The notes beneath the pieces are model-generated. The model ran no database searches. It worked only from the letters and a program-made list of their open reading frames with translations, and had not been told where the DNA came from. DNA of 64,000 nucleotides from Xenorhabdus bovienii SS-2004 (lineage in GTDB: Bacteria; Pseudomonadota; Gammaproteobacteria; Enterobacterales; Enterobacteriaceae). Below, piece after piece: positions 53,877-64,000 of this stretch (within the stretch, counting starts at the first letter, position 1; every line of letters begins with the position of its first letter). The DNA lies in contig NC_013892.1 of NCBI RefSeq assembly GCF_000027225.1, positions 310,001 through 374,000 on the forward strand. The letters run 5' to 3'. Position numbers and translations under genes: made by a program.

Positions 53877-55325
53877 TCAATGATTTTGGTATAACGATTT
53901 ATATAAATGGCTTTCGAAACGAGCCAAAGGAATACGGCGGGTACGTTGATCGTCAGGTAAAACAGAATAAGAAGAGATAAATTGGACAAAAGCAATCTTC
54001 TGCCCGCTGGCAGCGGTAATAAAGCCTGCAAGATTATAAACCCCTTGCAGTGACCCTGTTTTTGCAAAGACTTTACCATTTACACCCGCTTCATGGAGTC
54101 CCGGACGATAGGACAGAGTACCGTCATAACCTGATTTTGGTAGCATGGAGATAAAGTCGAGATCATCATTATGTTGCGCGATAAATTGCAAGATCTCCAT
54201 CATGGTTGCTGGTGTGATTAAATTGTGGCGTGAAAGGCCGGAACCATCAACCATGATGGTACTGCCTAGATCGATGCCTGCTTTTTGTTTCAGTATGTGA
54301 CGAATGGCATCAGAACCAGTCCGCCATGTTCCGGGCACGTTGAAATAGCGATGGCCGAGGGTGCGAAAGAGGGTATCGGCAATCATGTTATCTGATTTTT
54401 TCAGCATGGTTTTGAGCAGAACATGCAATGGAGCAGATTCATTCAAAGCGAGAATCTTCTCTGGTTGCTCAGGATCTGATTGGCGACGTAGGTGACCTTT
54501 TAGCTCAATGCCAGCGATATGTAGTTCATTTTTCAAAATGGCACCTGCATAACTAGCTCCATTCTGGATGGCGAATGCCAGTGGTAGTGGCTCACTGCGT
54601 TGTGTCAGACAGCCTGTCAGAGTAAATCTGTTTAATTCACCTGAAGTAACATCCAGTTCACAGTATTTTGCTTCTGGAGAGCCTTTAGACAGCGTTTTTA
54701 CTTCACTGAATATATTGACAGGATAAAAAGAAGGAACACGGACAAACGCCAGTTCACCGGGTTGTTCTGAACTGTACAGCGAAACAGAAAAGCAGTTTTT
54801 ATCGACAATTGCGGCGGCTGGAGGTGCACTGAAGCATTGGGTCATGTCATTCCACACCCAACCCGGAGCTTTATCATGGCTTGAGAAAATTGAACTGTCT
54901 ATGATGAGGTCGCCATCAATCTGTTTTATGCCGGATTGTTTCAACGTTTCTACCATATTGCGCAGTTGCGAACGTGTCAGCGTTGGATCACCAACAAAAC
55001 GGGCAGTTAGGTTGCCTCTCAATATCCCATCTGAAATATCAGCATTACTTTCCAGTGTGGTGATAAAACGGTAATCCTTGCCAAGCTGTAACAGGGCTGC
55101 CAATGCCGTCACAATTTTCTGCGTACTGGCAGGTAATGCCAATTGCTGCCCATTATAATCAAGTAAGGGCGTTTTTGAGCCAATTTTCTGGGCAATAAAT
55201 GAGAAGTCAGTTCCCGCAGGCAAATATTGAGCATCTTCTTCTATTGAGGAAGCATTTGCACTGAAAATGCTCAGACTAAAACTGAGCATACAAGCTATTC
55301 TGCTGGTAATCTTTAAAAGAGCCAT
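53877..55325 (-). CDS. dacB: D-alanyl-D-alanine carboxypeptidase/endopeptidase PBP4
   Basis: 482 residues (E. coli 477). Periplasmic class C penicillin-binding protein that trims and cleaves peptidoglycan cross-links. Signal peptide (IACMLSFSLSIFSANA), then SxxK motif (ASTQK) near residue 67, SDN triad (KKSDN) in the middle and KTG (AKTGSLQG) near the end; an insert of ~200 residues lies between the first two, as usual for the family. I use ATG 55325 (MALLKITSRIA), which matches the signal peptide; the frame is open 32 codons more. Confidence 0.95.
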   Translation of the reverse strand: MALLKITSRIACMLSFSLSIFSANASSIEEDAQYLPAGTDFSFIAQKIGSKTPLLDYNGQQLALPASTQKIVTALAALLQLGKDYRFITTLESNADISDGILRGNLTARFVGDPTLTRSQLRNMVETLKQSGIKQIDGDLIIDSSIFSSHDKAPGWVWNDMTQCFSAPPAAAIVDKNCFSVSLYSSEQPGELAFVRVPSFYPVNIFSEVKTLSKGSPEAKYCELDVTSGELNRFTLTGCLTQRSEPLPLAFAIQNGASYAGAILKNELHIAGIELKGHLRRQSDPEQPEKILALNESAPLHVLLKTMLKKSDNMIADTLFRTLGHRYFNVPGTWRTGSDAIRHILKQKAGIDLGSTIMVDGSGLSRHNLITPATMMEILQFIAQHNDDLDFISMLPKSGYDGTLSYRPGLHEAGVNGKVFAKTGSLQGVYNLAGFITAASGQKIAFVQFISSYSVLPDDQRTRRIPLARFESHLYKSLYQNH

Positions 55326-55599
55326 AGATCTCGCATATGAAGGTGAAAGTATTCTAAAAATATTTACATCAATAATACTAAGGTGAAATTCAGGAAAAAG
55401 TAAACGATGATCCATTATCAACTCTACGTTAGAATAATAGATTAGCAGGCAAAATAGATATGTGAACTTCAGGGTATACTGTAGTTTGCTCTCTTTTTAT
55501 TGTCTGGAGACTCGCCTGATAAGGTGTGCTCATTATGCTGTTATTGCAAAAATCAGGAAGATGTTGTTTGGTCTTAGGATTGATTTAGAGGTTTGATAA

Positions 55600-56076
55600 A
55601 TGAAACAAATTCCGATGACGGTACGTGGCGCGGATAAATTGCGCGAAGAATTAGAAAATCTGAAAAATGTACGTCGCCCTAAAATTATTACCGCAATCGC
55701 TGATGCGCGTGCGCATGGTGATTTGAAAGAAAATGCGGAATATCATGCTGCTCGTGAGCAGCAAGGGTTCTGCGAAGGCCGTATTCAGGAAATCGAAGCT
55801 AAACTTTCCAATGCGCAGGTGATTGATATCACGAAGATGATTAATAATGGTCGTGTGATCTTTGGGGCAACGGTAACGGTATTGAATATGGGTTCTGATG
55901 AAGAACAGACTTACCGTATCGTGGGTGACGATGAAGCGAATATCAAAGAGAACCTGATTTCGGTGAATTCACCTATTGCTCGTGGGCTGATTGGTAAAGA
56001 AGTGGATGATGTTGCTGTGATCAGTACGCCAGGCGGCAAAGTGGAATATGAAGTTCTGAATGTCGAGTATCTCTGA
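55600..56076 (+). CDS. greA: transcript cleavage factor GreA
   Basis: 158 residues, as in E. coli. It rescues backtracked RNA polymerase by stimulating transcript cleavage. The coiled-coil N domain has the acidic tip ([16 protein letters not shown] with the two catalytic acids); the C domain ends in [14 protein letters not shown]. Divergent from dacB, with a terminator 90 bases on. Confidence 0.98.
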   Translation: MKQIPMTVRGADKLREELENLKNVRRPKIITAIADARAHGDLKENAEYHAAREQQGFCEGRIQEIEAKLSNAQVIDITKMINNGRVIFGATVTVLNMGSDEEQTYRIVGDDEANIKENLISVNSPIARGLIGKEVDDVAVISTPGGKVEYEVLNVEYL

Positions 56077-56164
56077 TGTTGGGAAACAGTTTAATCCTGC
56101 CTGTGAGGGTGAGAAACTGTTACAGAGAAATCGTGGCAAGCGGCCATTATGCTGATATGGAAAT

Positions 56165-56190
56165 AAAAAAGGCCTGAGATGGCCTTTTTT
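56165..56190. terminator. terminator between greA and yhbY
   Basis: AAAAAAGGCC, loop TGAGAT, GGCCTTTTTT. Symmetric A/T tracts allow it to act in both directions between the convergent genes. Confidence 0.93.
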
Positions 56191-56230
56191 ATCATGGTAG
56201 ATATGGCACTTTTGTATAAATATGCTGTGA

Positions 56231-56524
56231 TTATTTCGGTAAACTAATCCTGCGTTCTTTCGATGGACGGTAGAGAACTAGCATTTTCCCAATGATTTGC
56301 ACATTATATGCACCAGTTTCACGAACAATCGCTTCAGCGATCAAAGTTTTGATTTCACGGTCTTCGCCTGCAACTTTGACTTTGATAAGCTCGTGATGCG
56401 AAAGAGTTTGCTCGATTTCAGCCAACACGCCTTCAGTCAGCCCGTTGTTACCAATCATAACGACAGGCTTTAATGAATGAGCGAGACTTTTCAGGTATTG
56501 CACTTGTTTCTTGTTAAGAGTCAT
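56231..56524 (-). CDS. yhbY: ribosome assembly RNA-binding protein YhbY
   Basis: 97 residues, as in E. coli. A CRM-domain protein associated with pre-50S particles. The N terminus LNKKQVQYLKSLAHSLKP and the GxxG-containing loop (IGNNGLTEGVLAEI) are typical, and the tail is basic. Divergent from rlmE. Confidence 0.96.
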   Translation of the reverse strand: MTLNKKQVQYLKSLAHSLKPVVMIGNNGLTEGVLAEIEQTLSHHELIKVKVAGEDREIKTLIAEAIVRETGAYNVQIIGKMLVLYRPSKERRISLPK

Positions 56525-56658
56525 CGTTTTTTTGCTTATGTTGGGATTGAAAACGGCCTATTCTACCGCCATCTCGTATCTATCACCATAAAAGTATGGC
56601 GTGATTTGATAGGAGAGTGCAAAAATATAGCTCTCTATTCGTATAGTTGGAAAGAACA

Positions 56659-57288
56659 ATGGCCAATAAAAAACGCTCAGCAAGCTCTAGTCGCTGGTTA
56701 CAGGAACATTTTAGTGATAAATATGTTCTTCAGGCGCAGAAAAAAGGGCTTCGCTCTCGCGCTTGGTTTAAACTTGATGGGATACAACAAAGCGACAAAA
56801 TCTTTAAACCGGGTATGACCGTTGTTGATTTAGGCGCTTCTCCGGGAGGGTGGTCTCAATATGTAGTCAATCAGATTGGTGATCGTGGGCGGGTGATTGC
56901 TTGCGACCTTTTACCAATGGATCCGATTGTTGGAGTTGATTTCCTTCAAGGCGATTTTCGTGATGAACTTGTATTGAAAGCATTGCTTGAGAGAGTGGGT
57001 GATAATAAAGTCCAGGTTGTCATGTCGGATATGGCTCCCAATATGAGTGGAACCCCCGCGGTCGATATTCCTCGATCCATGTATCTGATTGAGTTAGCGT
57101 TAGGTATGTGTCGTGATGTGCTGGCCCCTGGCGGCAGTTTTATCGTTAAAGTGTTTCAGGGAGAAGGCTTTGATGAATACCTGAGGGAAATACGCTCCCT
57201 TTTTACGAAGGTTAAAATTCGTAAACCAGAAGCTTCGCGGGCACGATCGCGTGAAGTATACATTGTAGCGACAGGGCGGAAACTGTAG
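56659..57288 (+). CDS. rlmE: 23S rRNA 2'-O-ribose U2552 methyltransferase RlmE (FtsJ)
   Basis: 209 residues, the E. coli length. A Rossmann methyltransferase modifying U2552 in the A-loop. SAM motif [12 protein letters not shown], catalytic K-D-K-E in [20 protein letters not shown] and EVYIVA. I use ATG 56659 ([18 protein letters not shown]); a TTG four codons earlier is unlikely. Followed by ftsH after 48 bases, the conserved heat-inducible pair. Confidence 0.97.
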   Translation: MANKKRSASSSRWLQEHFSDKYVLQAQKKGLRSRAWFKLDGIQQSDKIFKPGMTVVDLGASPGGWSQYVVNQIGDRGRVIACDLLPMDPIVGVDFLQGDFRDELVLKALLERVGDNKVQVVMSDMAPNMSGTPAVDIPRSMYLIELALGMCRDVLAPGGSFIVKVFQGEGFDEYLREIRSLFTKVKIRKPEASRARSREVYIVATGRKL

Positions 57289-57336
57289 TACCCTGACTAC
57301 TATTTGTTAACACAGTTGTAATATGAGGTTAATCCC

Positions 57337-59253
57337 TTGAGTGACATGGCGAAAAACCTGATTCTCTGGTTAGTCATCGCAGTTGTCTTGATGGTATTGT
57401 TCCAGAGTTTTGGTCCTGGCGACTCTAGCGGTCGTAGGGTAGATTACTCTAATTTCATCAGTGAGTTATCTCAGAATCAAGTGCGAGAAGTACGTATATC
57501 GGGTCGTGATATTGATTACAGTAAGAAAGACGACGGTAAAAAATACAGCACTTACATGCCAATTCAGGATGAGAAGCTGCTGGATACTCTACTGAATAAG
57601 CAGGTGAAAGTTATTGGTGAACCACCAGAACAACAGGGCCTGCTCGCGACTCTCTTTATTTCCTGGTTCCCAATGCTATTGCTGATTGGCGTCTGGATAT
57701 TCTTTATGCGCCAAATGCAAGGTGGTGGCGGTAAAGGGGCGATGTCTTTTGGTAAGAGCAAAGCCCGCATGTTGACAGAAGATCAGATTAAAACCACGTT
57801 TGCGGATGTTGCTGGCTGCGACGAAGCAAAAGAAGAAGTGGGAGAACTGGTGGAATATCTGCGTGAACCTGGCCGTTTCCAGAAACTGGGTGGTAAGATC
57901 CCGAAAGGTATCTTAATGGTTGGTCCTCCTGGTACAGGTAAAACGTTGCTGGCAAAAGCCATCGCAGGTGAGGCTAAAGTGCCTTTCTTTACCATTTCCG
58001 GTTCTGACTTCGTTGAAATGTTCGTTGGTGTGGGAGCTTCCCGTGTTCGTGATATGTTTGAACAGGCGAAAAAATCTGCGCCTTGTATCATCTTCATCGA
58101 CGAAATTGATGCTGTAGGCCGTCAACGTGGTGCTGGTCTGGGTGGTGGACACGATGAACGTGAACAGACACTGAACCAGATGCTGGTTGAAATGGATGGT
58201 TTCGAAGGTAATGAAGGCATCATCGTTATTGCCGCAACTAACCGTCCTGATGTGCTGGACCCTGCATTGCTGCGTCCGGGTCGCTTCGACCGCCAAGTCG
58301 TTGTTGGCCTGCCAGATGTTCGCGGTCGTGAGCAGATTTTGAAAGTGCATATGCGCCGTATCCCGCTGGATACCGACGTTGACGCTTCCATCATTGCTCG
58401 TGGTACACCAGGTTTCTCTGGTGCAGATCTTGCGAACCTTGCGAACGAAGCTGCCTTGTTTGCCGCTCGTGGCAATAAGCGCGTTGTTTCCATGGTGGAG
58501 TTTGAAAAAGCAAAAGATAAGATCATGATGGGTGCAGAACGCCGTTCCATGGTCATGACGGAAGAGCAGAAAGAATCCACGGCTTATCATGAAGCAGGAC
58601 ACGCCATCATTGGCCGTCTAGTGCCAGAACATGATCCTGTTCATAAAGTCACGATTATTCCTCGCGGTCGTGCATTGGGTGTGACTTTCTTCCTGCCAGA
58701 AGGTGATCAGATCAGCGCGAGCCGCCAGAAACTGGAAAGCCAGCTTTCAACATTATACGGTGGCCGTCTGGCAGAAGAAATTATCTACGGTGTAGACAGT
58801 GTTTCTACTGGCGCATCCAACGATATTAAGGTGGCGACATCCATTGCCCGTAACATGGTGACACAGTGGGGCTTTTCGGAAAAACTGGGCCCACTGCTGT
58901 ATGCGGAAGAAGAAGGCGAAATCTTCCTTGGCCGTTCGGTTGCTAAAGCAAAACACATGTCGGAAGATACTGCGCGTTTAATTGATCAGGAAGTGAAAGC
59001 TATCGTCGATCGTAACTATCAACGCGCCCGTAAAATTCTGATGGATAATCTGGATATCCTGCATTCGATGAAAGATGCGTTGATGAAGTATGAAACCATT
59101 GATGTATCTCAGATTGATGACTTGATGAATCGAACAACAGTGCGTTCACCAGCAGGTTGGGAAGGTGACAACAATAATGGCGGTAATAACCGTCATAATA
59201 TGTCATCTCCGCAGCAGACTGTGAAACCTGCGGATGGTAATCCAACCGCATAA
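57337..59253 (+). CDS. ftsH: ATP-dependent zinc metalloprotease FtsH
   Basis: 638 residues (E. coli 644-647). Membrane-anchored AAA+ protease that degrades LpxC, sigma-32 and misassembled membrane proteins, held in check by HflK-HflC encoded 33 kb away. Two membrane segments (~7-24 and ~98-120), AAA domain ([35 protein letters not shown]), M41 protease domain with HEAGH zinc motif and the third ligand Asp in [11 protein letters not shown] Gly/Asn-rich tail ends it. Start TTG 57337 is favoured by ATGAGG 8-9 bases upstream; ATG 57346 is the alternative. Confidence 0.97.
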   Translation: MSDMAKNLILWLVIAVVLMVLFQSFGPGDSSGRRVDYSNFISELSQNQVREVRISGRDIDYSKKDDGKKYSTYMPIQDEKLLDTLLNKQVKVIGEPPEQQGLLATLFISWFPMLLLIGVWIFFMRQMQGGGGKGAMSFGKSKARMLTEDQIKTTFADVAGCDEAKEEVGELVEYLREPGRFQKLGGKIPKGILMVGPPGTGKTLLAKAIAGEAKVPFFTISGSDFVEMFVGVGASRVRDMFEQAKKSAPCIIFIDEIDAVGRQRGAGLGGGHDEREQTLNQMLVEMDGFEGNEGIIVIAATNRPDVLDPALLRPGRFDRQVVVGLPDVRGREQILKVHMRRIPLDTDVDASIIARGTPGFSGADLANLANEAALFAARGNKRVVSMVEFEKAKDKIMMGAERRSMVMTEEQKESTAYHEAGHAIIGRLVPEHDPVHKVTIIPRGRALGVTFFLPEGDQISASRQKLESQLSTLYGGRLAEEIIYGVDSVSTGASNDIKVATSIARNMVTQWGFSEKLGPLLYAEEEGEIFLGRSVAKAKHMSEDTARLIDQEVKAIVDRNYQRARKILMDNLDILHSMKDALMKYETIDVSQIDDLMNRTTVRSPAGWEGDNNNGGNNRHNMSSPQQTVKPADGNPTA

Positions 59254-59327
59254 TACAGTTAACAACCTTTATCAAATTAAGGGCAATTACAGACTGTTGC
59301 CCTTGGATTTGACAGACTGTACTTATT

Positions 59328-59352
59328 AAACCCCAGATCTTTCTGGGGTTTT
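59328..59352 (+). terminator. terminator between ftsH and folP
   Basis: AAACCCCAGA, loop TCTT, TCTGGGGTTT plus T. A second weaker hairpin, AGGGCAA-10-TTGCCCT, lies 50 bases before it (59280-59303). Confidence 0.88.
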
Positions 59353-59372
59353 GACATTAAGGCACCCTAGCG

Positions 59373-60230
59373 ATGAAACTGACAGCCAGAGGCAGTGTCC
59401 TCGATCTTTCCCGTCCACAAGTAATGGGGATTCTGAACGTTACTCCTGATTCTTTTTCAGATGGAGGCAATCACAGTACCTTTGATGCCGCGTTGCGGCA
59501 CGCAGCCACAATGATCGAGGAAGGTGCAGCCATTATTGATGTGGGTGGAGAATCGACACGCCCTGGTGCCGTGGATGTGAGTGAGCAGGAAGAACTGGAT
59601 CGCGTTGTCCCCGTGGTTGAAGCACTGGCGCGGCGTTTTGATGCATGGATCTCCATCGATACCTCAAAAGCCATAGTGATGCAGGAATCTGCTAAAGTCG
59701 GGGCTCATATGATCAATGATATTCGTTCGTTGCAGGAGTTTGGTGCACTTGACGCAGCAGTAAAGACGGGATTGCCTGTTTGCCTGATGCACATGCAGGG
59801 ACAACCCAGCACTATGCAGGCAGAGCCATACTATGAAGATGCCGTTTGGGAAACCAAAACATTTTTGACGAGGCAAATTGATCGCTGTGTTGCGGCAGGC
59901 ATCGCAAAAAACAAACTGATCCTTGATCCAGGCTTCGGCTTCGGGAAGAACTTATCGCATAATTATCAGCTATTGGCTCATTTGGAAGAATTCCATCATC
60001 TTGGCTTGCCTATTCTGGCTGGAATGTCACGCAAATCAATGATTGGCCAATTACTTCATGTACCACCGCAGGAGTGTGTAACAGGAAGTATCGCCTGCGC
60101 TGTGATTGCAGCGATGCAAGGTGCCCAGATTATTCGTGTGCATGATGTAAAAGAAACCGTACAGACAATGCAAATTGTTCAGGCAACACTGTCAGCGAAA
60201 AACATACTGGCTGTCAAGAACACGCTGTGA
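59373..60230 (+). CDS. folP: dihydropteroate synthase
   Basis: 285 residues (E. coli 282). Condenses 6-hydroxymethyl-dihydropterin pyrophosphate with p-aminobenzoate; the sulfonamide target. TIM-barrel motifs: [49 protein letters not shown] and the last RVHDV. It overlaps the frame leading into glmM, and both are cotranscribed as in E. coli. Confidence 0.97.
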   Translation: MKLTARGSVLDLSRPQVMGILNVTPDSFSDGGNHSTFDAALRHAATMIEEGAAIIDVGGESTRPGAVDVSEQEELDRVVPVVEALARRFDAWISIDTSKAIVMQESAKVGAHMINDIRSLQEFGALDAAVKTGLPVCLMHMQGQPSTMQAEPYYEDAVWETKTFLTRQIDRCVAAGIAKNKLILDPGFGFGKNLSHNYQLLAHLEEFHHLGLPILAGMSRKSMIGQLLHVPPQECVTGSIACAVIAAMQGAQIIRVHDVKETVQTMQIVQATLSAKNILAVKNTL

Positions 60231-60265
60231 GCAAAGAACACGTTCAGCAAAGGAAGAAAAAATTT

Positions 60266-61603
60266 ATGAGTAGCCGTAAATATTTTGGTACTGATGGTAT
60301 TCGTGGCAAAGTGGGTGATAGCCCAATTACCCCTGATTTTGTTTTGAAACTCGGTTGGGCTGCGGGAAAAGTACTGGCGCGTCATGGTTCTCGCAAGATT
60401 ATCATTGGTAAAGATACGCGTATTTCCGGCTATATGCTGGAGTCTGCTCTAGAAGCAGGGTTGGCAGCAGCGGGTCTATCAGCATCTTTTACTGGCCCCA
60501 TGCCAACACCAGCTGTGGCCTATTTGACACGTACTTTCCGCGCAGAAGCGGGAATTGTCATTTCAGCCTCTCACAATCCTTACTATGACAACGGTATTAA
60601 ATTCTTCTCTATCGATGGAACCAAACTGCCTGATAATGTTGAAGAAGCCATTGAAGCTGAAATGGAAAAACCACTGACCTGCGTAGAATCTGCTGAGTTG
60701 GGGCGTGCCAATCGGATTGTTGATGCGGCTGGTCGTTATATTGAATTTTGTAAAGGCACATTCCCGAGTGAACAAAGCCTGAATGGATTGAAAGTTGTAT
60801 TAGATTGTGCCAATGGTGCAACCTATCATATTGCCCCGAACGTTCTCAGAGAGCTGGGTGCGAATGTTGTGACCATTGGCTGTGAGCCGAATGGCATCAA
60901 CATTAATGAAGAGTGTGGTGCAACAGATGTTCGCTTGTTACAGAAGCGGGTACAGGAAGAACAGGCTGATGTTGGTCTGGCATTTGATGGTGATGGTGAT
61001 CGCATTATCATGGTTGATCATCTGGGACAGAAAGTGGATGGAGACCAGATCCTCTATATCATTGCACGTGAGGCATTGAGACAGGGGCAACTGCGCGGTG
61101 GTGCGGTTGGTACTCTAATGAGCAATATAGGGCTGGAATTGGCTCTTAAACAGCTTGGCATCCCATTTGAGCGAGCAAAAGTGGGCGATCGCTACGTACT
61201 GGAAAAATTGCAAGAAAAAGGTTGGCGTCTAGGGGCGGAAAATTCCGGTCATGTGATTTTGCTGGATAAAACTACGACTGGCGATGGCATTGTGGCAGGA
61301 TTGCAGATACTGAGCGCGATGGTACGGAATAATATGAGCCTGCATGACCTTTGCAGCGGCATGAAACTTCTGCCACAAATTTTGGTAAATGTCCGTTTTG
61401 CAGGTGACAACGATCCTCTGCAATCAGAATCTGTGCTAGAAGCCGTTAAATCGGTTGAGGCTGAATTGAACGGCCGTGGTCGAGTACTGCTACGTAAATC
61501 GGGCACAGAGCCACTTATCCGTGTGATGGTGGAAGGTGAAGATGAAGAATTGGTCACTGCATTGGCACACCGTATTGCTGATGCCGTGAAAAAAACAGGG
61601 TAA
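60266..61603 (+). CDS. glmM: phosphoglucosamine mutase
   Basis: 445 residues, as in E. coli. Converts glucosamine-6-P to glucosamine-1-P for UDP-GlcNAc. The catalytic serine is in [15 protein letters not shown], the Mg loop is [12 protein letters not shown], and the C-terminal phosphate loop is [13 protein letters not shown] use ATG 60266 ([14 protein letters not shown]), with AAGGAAG upstream; the frame opens earlier at a GTG overlapping folP. Confidence 0.97.
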   Translation: MSSRKYFGTDGIRGKVGDSPITPDFVLKLGWAAGKVLARHGSRKIIIGKDTRISGYMLESALEAGLAAAGLSASFTGPMPTPAVAYLTRTFRAEAGIVISASHNPYYDNGIKFFSIDGTKLPDNVEEAIEAEMEKPLTCVESAELGRANRIVDAAGRYIEFCKGTFPSEQSLNGLKVVLDCANGATYHIAPNVLRELGANVVTIGCEPNGININEECGATDVRLLQKRVQEEQADVGLAFDGDGDRIIMVDHLGQKVDGDQILYIIAREALRQGQLRGGAVGTLMSNIGLELALKQLGIPFERAKVGDRYVLEKLQEKGWRLGAENSGHVILLDKTTTGDGIVAGLQILSAMVRNNMSLHDLCSGMKLLPQILVNVRFAGDNDPLQSESVLEAVKSVEAELNGRGRVLLRKSGTEPLIRVMVEGEDEELVTALAHRIADAVKKTG

Positions 61604-61680
61604 TTTGTTGATTTTTTCTTCGAACAACGCCAGTATTTGAAATTAACCTTGCTTGTCTGAAACGCTTTGGTTAGTATTCA

Positions 61681-61721
61681 CACCCGCTCAATAAGTTAAT
61701 TTTTCTAATTATGAGCGGGTG
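61681..61721. repeat. inverted repeat between glmM and secG
   Basis: CACCCGCTCA (61681-61690) and TGAGCGGGTG (61712-61721) form a perfect 10-bp stem around a 21-base AT-rich loop. No T-tract follows on either strand at once, so it is not a clear terminator; it may be an mRNA 3' stabiliser or protein site near the secG promoter. Confidence 0.55.
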
Positions 61722-61781
61722 ATGCAGTATAACGTTGCTACAGAATTGTGGTAAATCCCCACGAGGAAACAGGTACGACAT

Positions 61782-62120
61782 ATGTATGAAGCTCTTTTAG
61801 GTGTATTCTTGCTGGCTGGTCTTGGAGTAATTGCTCTGGTTCTGCTACAGCAGGGTAAAGGTGCTGATATGGGTGCTTCTTTCGGTGCGGGTGCGTCTGC
61901 AACACTGTTTGGTTCATCGGGATCTAGTAATTTTATGACCCGTATGACGGCTATTTTTGCTACATTGTTTTTTGTTATCAGTTTGATTCTGGGTAACATG
62001 AGCAGCAACCGAACTGGTTCAGACAGTAAGTGGGAAAATCTTGCTGAGCCTGTAAAAGTTGAAAAACAAGCAGAAGTACCAGCATCGCCAGCAAAACCAA
62101 ATAGTGATATCCCACAGTAA
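61782..62120 (+). CDS. secG: preprotein translocase subunit SecG
   Basis: 112 residues (E. coli 110). Small SecYEG subunit with two membrane helices (~2-22 and ~51-71) linked by a Gly/Ser-rich cytoplasmic loop (QQGKGADMGASFGAG). The C-terminal tail is polar. Neighbour tRNA-Leu(GAG) follows directly, as in E. coli. Confidence 0.97.
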   Translation: MYEALLGVFLLAGLGVIALVLLQQGKGADMGASFGAGASATLFGSSGSSNFMTRMTAIFATLFFVISLILGNMSSNRTGSDSKWENLAEPVKVEKQAEVPASPAKPNSDIPQ

Positions 62121-62221
62121 TTTTCAGTAAAAGAATTAAAATGGAGTTGTTAGTTTAACCAGGTTATTAGTTTAAGCAGTAAGTATAAGCGACAGGTTGA
62201 AATAACAGTTCTATAATCAGT

Positions 62222-62311
62222 GCCGAGGTGGTGAAATTGGTATACACGCTACCTTGAGGTGGTAGTGCCTAAACAACGGGCGTACGGGTTCAAGTCCCGT
62301 CCTCGGCACCA
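62222..62311 (+). tRNA. leuU: tRNA-Leu (anticodon GAG)
   Basis: A 90-base class II tRNA. Acceptor GCCGAGG pairs with CCTCGGC, then ACCA; anticodon arm CTACCTTGAGGTGGTAG with anticodon GAG; long variable arm; T-loop GTTCAAGTC. E. coli leuU sits in the same place after secG. Confidence 0.97.
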
Positions 62312-62368
62312 TAATCTAGAAACTTGCGTTTTTAGTATTATCAGCGTAAGATTTGCCACGTTTTCGAA

Positions 62369-62445
<77 letters not shown>

Positions 62446-62586
62446 CTTCTTAACAACATATACCTTTTCAAGAGTTATAATTCAGCAGCCATAGAGACAT
62501 CGATCCTGATTTGAAAGGTTGTTTTGATAGGTATAAAAGAAGTTGGTTGAGACCACTGGCAGTAAACAGGGTCCAGTTACATAAAG

Positions 62587-62607
62587 CCCCGAGTATCGGG
62601 GTTTTTT
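62587..62607 (+). terminator. terminator between metY and rimP
   Basis: CCCCGA, loop GTA, TCGGGG, six T. In E. coli the corresponding terminator lets part of transcription read into rimP-nusA. Confidence 0.9.
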
Positions 62608-62668
62608 GTTATTTGACAGCAGAACTACTGGGCTAATATAGCCCTTTTTTTATGTCTTGGGGGTGGGC

Positions 62669-63121
62669 TTGTCCACATTAGAGCAAAAATTAACAGCGAT
62701 GATTTCAGCACCAGTTGAAGCTTTGGGGTTTGAATTAGTGGGCCTGGAGTTTATCCGTGCACGTGTATCAACACTGCGGGTCTATATCGATAGTGAGGAG
62801 GGTATCACTGTTGATAATTGTGCTGATGTGAGCCACCAGGTCAGTGCAGTACTCGATGTCGAAGATCCGATCTCAGTGCTTTATAACCTGGAAATATCTT
62901 CACCAGGACTTGAACGTCCACTGTTTAAGGCTGAACATTACCAGCGTTTTATGGGTGAAGAAGTTAGTCTGGTTTTACGTATGGCAATGCAGAATCGCCG
63001 TAGATGGCAAGGTATTATTAAAGTTGTCGATGGTGAAATGATTACGGTTACGGTGGATGGAAAAGACGAAGTGTTCGCACTGAGCAACATCCAGAAAGCG
63101 AACCTGGTACCCCACTTTTAA
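62669..63121 (+). CDS. rimP: ribosome maturation factor RimP
   Basis: 150 residues, the E. coli length. Needed for 30S maturation. Conserved stretches: [40 protein letters not shown] and [11 protein letters not shown]. The start is TTG at 62669, behind a GGGGG run, giving MSTLEQ as in the family; another TTG at 62657 adds only MGVG. Followed by nusA after 21 bases. Confidence 0.96.
   Translation: MSTLEQKLTAMISAPVEALGFELVGLEFIRARVSTLRVYIDSEEGITVDNCADVSHQVSAVLDVEDPISVLYNLEISSPGLERPLFKAEHYQRFMGEEVSLVLRMAMQNRRRWQGIIKVVDGEMITVTVDGKDEVFALSNIQKANLVPHF

Positions 63122-64000
<879 letters not shown>

Overview
The window looks like a chromosome segment of an entomopathogenic enterobacterium of the Morganellaceae, most likely Xenorhabdus. 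Nearly every housekeeping gene is a close match in length and motif to its Escherichia coli counterpart, base composition is low to moderate in GC, and the first 10 kb carries a two-gene locus with the architecture of the Xenorhabdus pyrrolizixenamide cluster (pxaA/pxaB). The species call is inference; no strain-specific marker was seen.

Region 1 (1-14.6 kb) is accessory. It holds a truncated PAAR-like (DUF4150) fragment, a tRNA-Gly(GCC), a TetR-type repressor facing a two-module NRPS across three TGTCA/TGACA inverted repeats, an FAD monooxygenase overlapping the NRPS, a convergent single-chain indolepyruvate:ferredoxin oxidoreductase, a second identical tRNA-Gly, and the remnant of an MFS transporter. 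The NRPS reads C-A-T-C-A-T-TE. Its first A domain carries the serine code of EntF (DVWHFSLVD + K) and its second a proline-like code (DVQFVSQVV + K), consistent with an acyl-Ser-Pro product remodelled by the monooxygenase to a pyrrolizidine.

Between the tRNA-Gly cluster and queG (14.6-15.0 kb) is a non-coding, AT-rich stretch with three perfect DnaA boxes in one orientation and a perfect IHF consensus between boxes 2 and 3. This is the position of datA in E. coli, and I propose it is the equivalent DnaA-control locus. A third tRNA-type promoter with no tRNA behind it precedes it.

Region 2 (15-47 kb) follows E. coli 94.7-96 min: queG, tsaE-amiB-mutL-miaA-hfq-hflX-hflK-hflC, purA, nsrR-rnr-rlmB, rpsF-priB-rpsR-rplI (with an S6:S18-type leader), fklB, cysQ, ytfJ, ytfK, ytfL, msrA, tamA-tamB-ytfP, ppa, fbp, mpl. 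The nnr gene normally between queG and tsaE, yjeT between hflC and purA, and the ytfQRT-yjfF transporter near fbp are absent from those positions.

Region 3 (47-64 kb) jumps to E. coli 73-71 min: argR, mdh, an sfsB/Ner-like regulator facing two tandem Mu-type DNA-binding-domain genes, ispB, rplU-rpmA-obgE, dacB, greA, yhbY, rlmE-ftsH, folP-glmM, secG, tRNA-Leu(GAG), initiator tRNA-fMet, rimP and the 5' part of nusA. The core genes cover translation and ribosome maturation, cell-wall synthesis and division, envelope assembly, protein quality control and central metabolism. The novelty sits in the pxa island, the datA-like locus, the Mu-like regulatory trio and several structured intergenic sequences.
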